Origin: Ovis canadensis
Taxonomy: Eukaryota > Chordata > Mammalia > Artiodactyla > Bovidae
Length of the DNA stretch: 64,000 nucleotides
NCBI RefSeq assembly: GCF_042477335.2
Contig: NC_091247.1
Span: 394,501-458,500, forward strand
Direction: 5' to 3'
Numbering within the stretch: the first letter of the stretch is position 1; every line of letters begins with the position of its first letter. The position numbers and the translations under genes are program-made. Below the pieces are notes generated by a model. That model had not been told where the DNA came from. It made no database searches and was given only the letters and a program-made list of their open reading frames with translations. This document shows, piece after piece, positions 33,501 through 45,500 of this stretch.

Positions 33501-36500
33501 GTCACGGCCAGCCCTTATCCTGAAAGAGAAAGGGGGCATGTTTTCACCAGGCGAAGCCGACCCTAGTCTATTTTGACAAGCTCATGGCAGCTTCGGTTTC
33601 TGCCCAGGCACGCCTCTTAGGAGGCTTGTTCACATACCAGGGCCTGGAGAGCCTCTCTCTGCTGTGTCTTGGGGGCATAACGTGTCCCTGCTTGGGAACC
33701 ACAAGAGGTGAGGAGTTTAGGGCAGTGAATCGATTTCAGCCAAATTCTCCATTGGTTCCTTGTGTCCAGGGCCAGTGACCAGCCCTTGAAAATCATTAGC
33801 AGCGACTCCAAAGGGCAGCTTCACCTCCTGAAGATCAGCGAGGCAGGGCCCGGACTGCAGGCTGTGGTCGCGTGGCAGGCCCATCAGTTTGAGGCCTGGG
33901 TTGCTGCTTTCAATTACTGGCAGACGGAAGTCGTATACTCAGGTTGGTGCCCTCCGCTGAGTGCCCCCTTGAAGACTGGCTGAGGGTAAGGGGCGGGAGG
34001 GAGCAGAGGAGACACGGGTCACCGGGCGATTCCTCCGGCCGTTCGTGGAGAGCACACTTGGGGGCGGAAGCTGAGCTGGTGCTCACAGAGCTGTCCTTGT
34101 AGAGCGAAGCGCGGTTTGCCCGGGCACCGCGGGCTCTTGGGGCGCGCTGCTTCCCCTTGGGAGCCCCCCGACGCTCGTTCCCCGGGAGGGGTCCTCGCCC
34201 TCCTTCAGAAGTCCAGTCGGAGACCCTTGCTTGCTGCCTGATCGTCTGGGTCAGTACTGAGCGGTCGTGTTGGGTCTTAGGCTTGCATGTCCCCTTTCGG
34301 AATGGCTTCCCTCCCAGGGCAGGCCAGCGGCAGGGAAGGCCGGCTTCCTGGTGGTGTACGTGGCGCATCTGGATGGGGTGGTGACGTGGGCAGCGGAAGC
34401 CCCTTCCACCCTAGTGGCCGCGGAGGGCATGGGGCTCTGAGAGAAGACAGCTGAGGGCTGCAGAACCCGCAGAGGCTGGAGAGCAGCCGAGGCCTCGTGT
34501 CCTGTCTGGGTGCTGGTGGTGTGCCGTGCTCACCGCGAGCGGTGTGGCCTGGAGCCTCATGCGGAGAAACAGCGTGCTGCCCAGCCCAGGGGGCAGGTCC
34601 GTGGGCCTGTCTGGCCGTACCCTGCGTCCCTCCCAAGCGTCAAGGCTGTGCGATCCGAGCGCCGCTTCTCCCTGCGGCCACGCACCCTCCGCCCCGCAGG
34701 CCCGTCCTCGCGCCAGCCCGCCCTCTGCCCAGCGGGCTCATCCTGCACTAGCGTGCCCTCCGCCCCGCGGGCTCGTCCCGCGCCAGCCCGCCCTCTGCCC
34801 AGCGGGCTCATCCTGCACTAGCGTGCCCTCCGCCCCGCGGGCTCGTCCCGCGCCAGCGCGCTCCTGGCCCCACCCGTGTCCTCTCCTCGCTCTGCGTCGT
34901 CGCCCTCCTGACTCTGTCACTGTGTCTCCACAGACACTGCGCTTCGCTGGTGGGAGCAGACCTTGCTTCTGAGCTCTGGCTGCGTTGTCTTGCCAGCTCC
35001 CTGCGCTCATGCTGGGGTGCTCGCCAGCGCTTCCCTCCGCGGTCTCCGGCCATGCCTGGGTTCCCGTGTGGCCCTGCCGCGCCCTGCACTCCGGGACAGG
35101 GTCTGGGCACCCAAATCAGGTGTCTCTGTCTGCTCGCCCCTCCTGAGAGTCTGTGTCTTGGTTTTGTCTTCTGAGCATTTCTTGGAATTGGCTGTATCTC
35201 TCTTACTCTCTTTCTACTTGTCATGACCACGGTCCCACGCTGTGGTCACGGCAGAGCGCCGAGCAGTGGCCTGCGTCGGTCTGCGCCTTCCTGGCTGGCC
35301 CTGTTTTGAGTGATTTCTGGGTTTGAGTGGTGTCTGGGTCTGCGCCTTCCTGGCTGGCCCTGTTTTGAGTGATTTTTCCTTGCTCTGTCTTCTTTTCCTC
35401 AACTCTTCTACGTTTCCTCTAATCTTAGTTTAGCCTTTCACGGGTTAATCCCACTTTTCTGGCAGGGCCCAGCTGAAAGTCTTGTCTTTAGAAACACTGT
35501 GTGTTCAGTCCCTCGCCGTTGGCCTCATGGCGCCCTGTCCTCTTCCTGTTTACTAATTTTTTGCCGCATCGCAGGGCACATGGGCTCTTAATTCCCCGAC
35601 CAGGTATCGAACCTGCATCCCCTGCATTGCAAGGTGGATTCCTAACCACTGGACGGGCAGGGATGTCCTGAAACCACTTTTGATTTTGTGTTTAATGCTT
35701 ATTTTCCCCTGAAAGGGGATCTCTTCTGGAGTTTTCCCTGTTGCACCCTTGAACAGACTCAGGGAGAACAGTAAGGACTTGATTTTCTGAGCTCTCGCTC
35801 ATGGATTGATTCTTCTGCTTTGAGGCTTAGCTAATTCAAGCCACAGTGGAGTGAGACAATGCTTTAACAATTTGAGATCAATTCATTCATCCAACAAGTG
35901 TCTGTTGAGCACCAACCACGTGCCGAGCACTGTCCCAGGGGCTTGGGAGATTCCTGTGAGGAAGATAAAGTCCCTGCTTTCACTGAGCTTCCAGCGCTTG
36001 GCGGAGACAGACAAGGAATGCCAAGTGTAACACGCTTGGTGGTGAATACACTTCGGAAGGAGGGAGGTTGGACAGGCAAGGGTATCGGGTGCCGTGGGTG
36101 GCACAGACTGTCCTGTGGAGCCTTGTGTGTCTCGAGCAGTTAGTGTGGAGCAGGAGGCGAGGGGTCACAGAGACAGGGCACTGGGCTGAGGCCCCGGGAG
36201 CGCGCCGGCATTTGCTCAGAGTGGAAGGGAGCTGTTGCGGGGTGTTGGACAGAGGAATGTTTTCTGGCTTAACATTTTAAAATTTAAGAGGATCCTTATC
36301 ATTCTAATGAGAGAAAATGAAGAGGAACTACAGAGGCTGTTGATGAAGATGAAAGAGAAGAGTAAAAAAGCTGGCATAAAACTCAGCATTCAAAAAGCAA
36401 AGATCATGGCCTCTTGGCCCATCACTTCCTGGCAAATAGATGGGGAAAAAAGGGGAAGCAGTGACAGACTTCATTTTCTAGGGCTTCAGAGTTGCTGCAG

Positions 36501-39500
36501 ACAGTCGCTGCAGCTGCAGACTTAAGACACCTGCCCCTTGGAAGGAGAGCTGGGACAAACCTAGACAGCGTATTGAAAAGCAGAGCTGTCACTTTGCCAA
36601 CAAAGGTCCGTGTAGTCAAAGCTGTGGTTTTCCCAGTGGTCGTGTACGGATGTGAGAGTTGGACCATGAAGAAGGCTGAGCGCCAAAAATTTGGTGCTTT
36701 TGAACTGTGGTGTTGGAGAAGACTCTTGAGAGTCCCTTGGACTGCAAGGAGAGCCAACCAGTCCATTCTAAAGGAAATCAGTCGTGAATATTCATTGGAA
36801 GGACTGATGTTGAAGTTGAAACTCCAATACTTTGGGTACCTGATGTGAAGAGCTGACTCATTGGAAAAGACCCTGATGCTGGGAAAAACTGAAAGCAAAA
36901 GGAGGAGGGGCGGCAGAGGATGAGATGGTTACACAGCATCACTGATTCTGGGCATAAGTCTGAGCAAACTCCAGGGGATAGTGGAGGACAGAGGAGGCTG
37001 GCATGCTGCAGTCCATGGGGTCACGGAGTCGGACACGACTTGGTGAGTGAGCAACAGCCTTAGCTACTGTGTTGAGTGTAGGCTGCAAGGGCTGAGGGTG
37101 TAGGCTAGGGGGCAGTGAGGGGTGAGGTGGGGGCAGTGGAGAGGAGGAAGGGTGGGAAACTGCTGCGTGCAGGCCGATCAGTAGGAGCTCCTGGTGGAGC
37201 ACGTGGAGTGTGAGAGAAGGGAGCCCGGCATGTAAAGAAACCACAGCCAGCTCTCTTTACGGCCCTGCCACGGAACAGCAGCTTGTATTTGAGGCTCACC
37301 TGCAGCTCAGTACCGGGATGGTGGCTTCTGCTGGTCCAAGGACACAGGTCGCGTTCACCACCATCCCCGTCTGTGGTGCGCCCGGGAAGTGCTGGTGGGT
37401 GGTGGGCGGCGGGCGGCGGGCGAGTGGCACATTCAGCGCGGTTGGCTCTGTGGTTGGTCTGCTCCTTTTTGTCCTCTCTGCCCGTCTTCCTTTGGGACAC
37501 TGTGTCCGTCAACGGTGCTGCTTCTCTTCAAAGACTGGCTGTGCACCAGGGCACCGACTCCCCTCTCGTTTCTGTTGCTTCAGTTTCCTCAAAAGAAGCC
37601 CTTCTCCTGCGAGGTTACCAGGGACCTTTCTCTTTAAAACACACGGAAATGTGTTGCCAGGTGCAGGCGTTCTTCGGAGCCTCCTGCAGACGCGTCTGTT
37701 CCGAGCGCTCCGTCGCGGCCATGCTGGCTCCTGGCTGCGCGAGCCGGAAGGGCTGAGTCTGTGTGGCTGGTCGCTCTGCGCCAGTGCCTCTGTCTGCCCT
37801 TCGGGTGAAGGCACGGTGGTGGCACAGCTGGCTGCCTCTGGGGCTCGCGTGCCCGTGTGGAAACACCCTCACAGACGTGACTGTGCCCTGAGAAGCAGCT
37901 GGTGCCCGTCCTCAGCGTGCCTCCTGGCCAGCGGGGGCAGTTTCCATTTCCGTGCAGGTGGGGACGATGGCCTCCTGAAGGGCTGGGACACCAGGATGCC
38001 CGACGCTGCCACCTTCAGCAGCCGCAGGTGAGTCCTCGTGGGGCCAGCCCCGCCCCATCCCATCCCCGTCCCGCCCTGGGCTTCTGTTGGGGAGCTGCGG
38101 GGCGCCTGCTCAGCCCCCCATCCCACCCCGGGCTTCTGTTGGGGAGCTGCAGGACGCCTGCTCAGCCCCTGATCCCACCCCGGGCTTCTGTTGGGGAGCT
38201 TCAGGGCACCTGCTCAGCCCCCCGCCCCGGGCTTCTGTTGGGGAGCTGCGGGGCACCTGCTCAGCCCCCCGCCCCGGGCTTCTGTTGGGGAGCTGCGGGA
38301 CACCTGCTCAGCCCCCAGCCCTGGGCTTCTGTTGGGGAGCTGCGGGGCACCTGCTCAGCCCCCCGCCCCACCCCGGGCTTCTGTTGGGGAGCTGCGGGGT
38401 GCCTGCTCAGCCCCCCGCCCCCCGCAGACACTCCATGGGCGTGTGCAGCGTCCAGAGCAGCCCCCACCGTGAGCACATCTTGGCCACAGGAAGGTGAGTC
38501 CCAGCTGTGGTGTCTGACCAGCCCGCTCTTTGAACCAGAATGTGGGCGTTGGGGGCTCAGGGAGGGACTTTGTCCTGGAAGGGCAGGTCTGGGTCTCCTG
38601 TGAGGGGTGCCCTGCCTGCGGAGCCCCCGTTTCCCGCACGCTGGCTGAGATCTGCGGGTTTCAGCTACGACGAGCATGTTCTCCTCTGGGACATGCGGAG
38701 CCTGCGGCGGCCGCTGGCGGACGTGCCCGTGCAGGGCGGGGTGTGGAGGCTCAAGTGGCACCCGTTCCAGCGTGACCTGCTCCTGGCGGCCTGCATGCAC
38801 GGCGGCTTTACGATCATCAACTACCAGACGGCAGCAGGTGAGCGGCCTGCCCACCAGGCTCCTCTGTCCTGACACGTTCCCGGGTTACCCGGTCTTGCCA
38901 TGAGGGTGACTCCAGAGTCTCAGCTTCAGCTCCTGCTCTCTAACTGCGGTCCTCGCCTGACCGGCTCTGTTATCTGGGTGCCTCTGCACCAGTGACACCC
39001 AGCCCCACCGGGGCCTGGTCACTGCTGCGGACAGTTCGGGCTCAGCGGCCTGCACTCCAGACACGCTTCAGCCGCTGCCCCGGTTCTTTCTCCTGCTCCA
39101 GGCAGAACCAGCAGGCGGACTGGCCTTCCTCTCACCAGGGGTCCCTCACGTTTTCTTCTCTTGAAGCCCCACCCCGCCTTTGCCCCCATCCCCCCGCCCG
39201 GGGTCGTGTCCCCTCCTCCGTAGGAGCAGGTGGCCGCCTCACCCTCACGCACTCCCGACCGTCTCCGCCGGCGGTGGCCTCCAGGCTTCCCTGTCTGAGC
39301 CCTGGGCTCTGCTCCTGCCGTGTCGCTGCCCTTTGTCCTGTGGGCGCTCTGGCGGTTCTCTGCCCTCTCTTCTCTCTCTTAGTGCCGGCCTCACAGTGAT
39401 AGATTGCCTTCTAAACACTGCTCACTGTGTCCCATGAGTTTGGTGTGTTGTATTTTCGTTCATCTCAAACAGTGTTTTCCAGCTTCTCTGTGATTTCCTC

Positions 39501-42500
39501 TCTGACCCACTGGTCACCGTGGAGAGTGCTGTTTAGTTTGCACATTTTTCAGAGCATCCTGAGTTTCTGGTACTGAGTCGAGTTTTGGGGTCACTGGGAC
39601 TCACTGTGGCCCGTCTGCGGTCCGTCCGGGGAGGACCGTGTGCTCTCCCCGTCGGGGGCGGGCACCGCCTGTTCTTGGTGGCTCTCTGCTTGTTCGTGTC
39701 TGAAAGTGGGCAGCCAGTGTCTGCGGTGCTGTTCATGTTTTAATTGGACCACAGTTGCTTCAGCGGTCTTGCTGGTTTGTGTCTGTGTCCTCCCTCACTT
39801 CTGTGAGCTTTTGTTTCAGAGGCGTGGGGGCTCGCTAGCTGTGTGTGTCCGGTCGTGCTTGCGTGTGGTCCTGCTGTGTCGACTCTTCTCATCACAGGAC
39901 GTCGCTGTTCGTCTCCAATAGCGCTTGTTTTAAAGCCTCGGTCGTCTGACCCCAGGAGAGGCGCGCACGCCTCCCCCTGGGTGCTGTGTGCTGTCAGCCT
40001 GCCCGTGGCTGCGAGTCTGTAGCGAACGCACCGTAGCTTGCGCGCTGCTGTCGGGCCTCCCGGAAGTGGCGCTCTGCCCTCCGAGTGGGGGGCTCGGCAG
40101 CCGGGAGATGCCGCTTTGTCCCTTTGTTGCCGGTGTTGCTTTTGGGCACGTGGCTGAGGTGGTGCCTCCCTTTCCGGTCACGCGGGCCCACTCTGGGCTC
40201 CCCCTCTCCCACGCCCTGGACAGGCTGCTCCTCCAGGAAGTCCTGGATCTTCTCAGTAGTGAGTGCACGCACACATACGTGTTTGCGTGTCTGCATACCG
40301 GCACGCACACGTGCGTGTCCACGTCTGTGTGTACACGTATGCTCACGCCTGTGTGTCTGTGTGTGTGGGTTTCCGTGCGCACACACGTGTGTGTCAGAGC
40401 CTGAGTTCGTGCTGACACCTCTAGCTCATTCCGGCAGCGCAGCTCTCCCTGCTGCCCCTGTTCTGCGCGACCCTGGCTCCCAGCAGGTCCTCGCTCTTGT
40501 GCCTGAGCCTGCGGAGCTGTCGGCGCCACAAGCAGCCCGACGCACCTCAGGGCTCTGGGCGCCCTGGCCGTCCTGTTTGTTCCTTAGCTTGGTGCAGCTG
40601 CTGTGCTGTGTTCAGGATTCACTTGGACTAGAGCTGTTCTCTTTCTGTGTGGCAGTCAGTGTGTGAAACACGGTTCAGTTTGTTTCTTTTTTTGAAGGAT
40701 GTTTTCATTCATCCTCATTGACTTGGTTTTCCTTTTGGATGTGTGAAAACATTAAGTGTTCTAGAAATGAAAATTCCGTTAGGGACTTCCTGGTGGTCCA
40801 GACTCCATGCTTCCACTGCGGGAGGCGTAGGTTCGGTCCCTGCTTGGGGAGCAGAGGCCCCGCACGCCATGGCACGCTCAGCCTCCGGGAGGCGGCGACA
40901 GGCAGGGACGCCCGGGGCGCTGCAGTCCGGGGGTCAGAGTCCTGAACAGCAGCAGCAGCAGAGGCCCGGCCTCTTCTCACGCTGCTCCCACTCGCCTCTT
41001 GCAGGCAACCTGTCCGTTAGGTCGGGGTTACAGTTCTGTGTCTCTTCGCAGAAGTTAGCACGTCTGTTGACATATCCATGCTTCTCCTCTGGCACAGAAA
41101 AGATGTTCTGCATGGACTCATGTTTGCTTGCTTCGCTTTTAAAGCACACCCTGGAAATCGCTCCTTATGGGCTCACAGAGTTTGGGGGTTTTTTGAGTTA
41201 CATAGCACTCCACTGAGTGGGTATACTCCAGTTTCTTCCAGTTTTCTGTCGGTTATTTGGGTTACTTCTAATATCTTATAATTACAAAGAGTGCTTCATA
41301 TACGTTGCTTTGCGTCTGTGTTTCTGCTTGCTGGAGGTGTGTCTTAGGGTCAGTGCCTAGGTGTGGGATTGCAGGGCCCACAGACTGATACCTGTCTGAC
41401 TTCATCATCTCACCAGCCACGGATGAGAACCCCGCTTCCCCACAGCCTTGCCCGCAGAGTGCGTCCCAGCTTTGGAATTTTGCATCTGATGGGTGTGGAA
41501 TGACTTTGCGCAGTAGCTGAGGTTTGCATGTCCCTAATTAGGAGTGAAACTGAATACATTTTCGCTTGCCTGAAGGGCCGGTTTCATGTTCCTGTTTTTC
41601 TGAGCTCTCTTTGGCTTGTTTTCTCTCTGACTCCTGGTCTTTTTCTCCCTTGGTTTAAAGAGTTCCTGTATTAGCCCATGTATTAGTGTCATCAGCCCTT
41701 AATCTGTTTTATGTCGGAAATAATTTTTCTGTTTCTTACCTTGATTTTGCGTATAGTGTTTTTTCCTCCCATACGAAAGTTGGGGTTTTTTCAAAAGTGC
41801 AATCAGATTTATAGGTTTTTTCATTGAGTCTAGGTTTTTGAATCTCAGTTAAAAAGACAGCCAGGTTCTAAAGGAATTCATCACTGTTTTCTCGTATTTG
41901 TCAGACGTCATCTTTCTACAATTAGGACTTTGACCCGAGTCCTACTGTGTGACATGTGGAACTGTCCCGACGCTGTTCCTGGAAAGCCCGTCCTCCCCCC
42001 GCCCCCGGCCCTGGTGACTCGAGACGCCAGCTCTTGTGTGCAGGCACCTCCCGGACAGACGCTGCGTTTCGCGCCTTCTCTCCTGCCCCCCGGCTGTCTC
42101 AGTGTTCACACCTGCTCTTCAGCCACGGAAGCATTCAGGGCGTTTGTTAGAGTGGGCTGCCTGCCCCCTCTAGGTCTTTCTCAAGGGCCTCCTGACTATT
42201 CTTAAGTTTGAACTTGAGTGTTGACTTAGCTTGTCCCAGAAAAAATTGTTTATTGGTTTTTTATAGGGATTGCGTTAAATACAAATTAACTTTCCAGCTG
42301 ACTTATTTGTCATCTGGGATCTTATTCAAGAAAAGGGACACCTTCCCGTTTGTTCAGATCTGCTCTTGTATCTTTGTAGCTGTTCATTCTCTGGGCCGTG
42401 TCTGATTCTGTGACCCCATGGCCTGCAGCACGCCAGGCTCCTCTGTCCTTCACCATCTCCCGGAGCTTGCTCAAACTCGTTCGTTGAGTTGGTGATGCCA

Positions 42501-45500
42501 TCCAACCATCTCATCCTCTGTCGTCCCCTTCCCCTCCCGCCCTCAATCTTCCCAGCATCAGGGTCTTTTCCAGTGAGTCAGCTCTTGGCATCAGGAGGCC
42601 AAAGTATGGGAGCTTTAGCTTCAGTCCTTCCAGTGAACATTTAGGGTTGATTTCCTTTAGGATTGACTGGTTTGATCTCCTTGCAGTCCAAAGGACTCTC
42701 AAGAGTCTCTTCCAGCACCACAATTCAAAAGCATCAGTCTTTTGATGCTCAGCCTTCTTCATGATCCAGCTTGACTACTGGAGAAACCACAGCCGTGACT
42801 ATATGGGCCTTTGTTGGCAAAGTGATGTCTCCTCCTTTTAATACACTGTTTAGGTTTGTCGTAGCTTTTCTTCCGAGGAGCAAGTGTCCTTTAATTTCAT
42901 GGCTACAGTCACCATCAGCACTGATTTTGGAGTCCAAGAAAGCAAAGTCTCTCACCGCTTCCACCGCTTCCCCGTCTGCTTGCAGCGGCGGCGCCAGATG
43001 CCATGGTCTTAGCTTTCGAATGTCGAGTTTTAAGCCAGCTTCTTCACGCAGCCCTTTCACCTCCATCCAGAGGCTCTGCAGTGTGTCTTCACTTGCCTTT
43101 ACGGGGGTGTCATGTGCACACCTGGGATCGTTGATATTTCTCCCAGCAATCTTCATTCCAGCTGGGATTCATGCGGCCCCCCATTTCGCATGATGTACTC
43201 TGCATATAAGTTAGATAAGCAGGGTGACAGTGTACAGCCTTGATGTGTTCCTTTCCCAGTTTTGAACCCGTCCACGAGAACTAACTTTTCTTCTGTGTGC
43301 ATACATCGTACATTTCTTGCTAACTGTATTCCTCAGTAATCTAACGTTTTTGTTGCTCTTGTAGGCGGGCATTCTCTTCAGCGTATCTTCTAACTAAATT
43401 GCTGTCTATCTGAAAGTTGTTGGGTTTTTGTCGGTAGGTTCACATTCTGACAATTATAAACACGTTTCCATTAGTCTTGCTATGGATTCCTTGGGTTTTG
43501 CAAGTAAACATGGTGTCATCTGCAAAAGATTAGAGTTTTGTTCTTTATTTTCCCAACTGAATGCCTTTAGTTATTTTCTCATTTAACTTCATTTACTGGT
43601 GTCTCCAATACAATTTTTAAAAAGAGTGGAGGACATCTTGCCTTATTCCTGACCTTGAAGAGGGGCCCTGCTAGTTCCCATGTAGTTTGATGATATATAA
43701 GGACTAAAGTGTGTCCTTGGAAAGAAGGTGAAAGCGTTAGTCATTCAGTCATGTCTGACTCTTGGCGGCCCCATGGTCTGTAGCCCGCCAGGCTCCTCTG
43801 TCCATGGGATTCTCCAGGCAAGAATACTGGAGAGGGTAACCATTCCCATCTCCAGGGGATCTTCCCCACCCAGGGATCGGACCCGGGTCTCTTAATCGCA
43901 TGCGGACTCTTCACGTCTGAGCCACCTGTCCTTAGTATTCATCAATTTCTGTTTTCTTGAGTATTTTTTAAAATCAGGAATTGTTGATTTTTTTTGTCAA
44001 ATGCTTTTATACTATCTATTGAACTGTATTATTTTTCTCCTTGGATACATTTATATAGTAAATTTTGTTTATGGGTTTTCTAATATGGAATATATATTCC
44101 TGGAATAAATCATGCTTGGTTATGGTTTCGTTTTTAGTTGTCAAAGTAGTTTTTTTTTTTTAATTAAAAAAATTTTATTTTATTGAGGTATAGTTAACTT
44201 ACAATATTATGTTTCAGATATATAATATAGCCACACTCCAGTCCTCTTGCCTGGAAAATCCCGTGGACGGAGGAGCCTGGTGGACTGCAGTCCATGGGGT
44301 CGCTAAGAGTCGGACACGACTGAGTGACTTTCCTTTCACCTTTCACTTTCATGCATCGGAGGAGGAAATGGCAGCCCACTCCAGTGTTCTTGCCTGGAGA
44401 ATCCCAGGGACGGGGGAGCCTGGTGGGCTGCCGTCTACGGGGTCGCACAGAGGCGGACACGATGGGAGCGACTTGGCAGTGGCAGCAGCAGAGAATGCAG
44501 TGACCCACAGCTCTAAGAGTTGGGCCCCGTTCACAGTTGCTCTGAAACTTTGGCTTTATTCTCTGGGCTGCACAGTTCAGCACAGCCGCTCAGTCGTGTC
44601 CGACTCTGCGACCCCGTGGACGGCAGCCCTCCAGGCCTCTCCATCCATCACCAACTCCCGGAGTTCACTCAGGCTCACGTCCATCGAGTCAGTGATGCTG
44701 TCCAACCATCTCATCCTCTGTCGTCTCCTTCTCCCCCGCCTTTAGGGTCTTTTCCAGTGAGTCAGCTCTTCGCATCAGGTGGCCAAAGTACTGGAGTTTC
44801 AGCTTCAGCATCAGTCATTCCAATGAATATTCAGGACTAATTGCTTTTAGGATGGACTGGTTGGATCTCCTTGCAGTCCAAGGGACTCTCAAGAGTCTTC
44901 TCCAGCATCACAGTTCAAAAGCATCAATTCTTGGCTCTTAGCTTTCTTTATGGTCCAACTCTCACATCCATACATGACCACTGGAAAAACCATAGCTTTG
45001 ACTCTATGGACTTTTGTCAGCAAAATAATGTCTCTGGCTTTTAATATGCTGTCTAGGTTTGTCATAACTTTTCTTCCAGGGAGCAAGCATCTTGTAATTT
45101 CATGGCTGCATTTGCCAACTGCAGTGATTTTGGAGCCCAAAAAATAGTCTGTCATTGTTTCCCCATCTATTTGCCATTAAGTGATGGGACCAGATGCCAT
45201 GATCTTAGTGTTTTGAGTGTTGAGTTTTAAGTCAGCTTTTTCACTCTCCGCTTTCACTTTCATCAAGAGGCTCTTTACTGCCTCTTTGCTTTCTGCCATA
45301 AGGGTGGTGTCATCTGCGTGTCTGAGGTTATTGATCTGTCTCTTGGCAATCTAGATTCCAGCTTGTACTTTATCCAGCCCTGTATTTCACATGTATGTTT
45401 TTTGAAGAGATCCTTTTCTGGGGCGGCTTTTGTTACACGTCATGCGGGAGCTTAGTTCCCCTATGAGGGTTCGAGCCTGCACGCCCTGCGGTGGAAGCGC

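Noticed and set aside
32717-33505. 262-codon minus-strand frame in DPH7 intron 3 to exon 4
   Set aside because: It overlaps the conserved DPH7 exon 4 on the plus strand and has low-complexity Pro/Ser/Arg composition.
38078-38427. CRISPR-like array of regular repeats
   Set aside because: Units are directly abutting minisatellite copies without unique spacers, in a mammalian intron.
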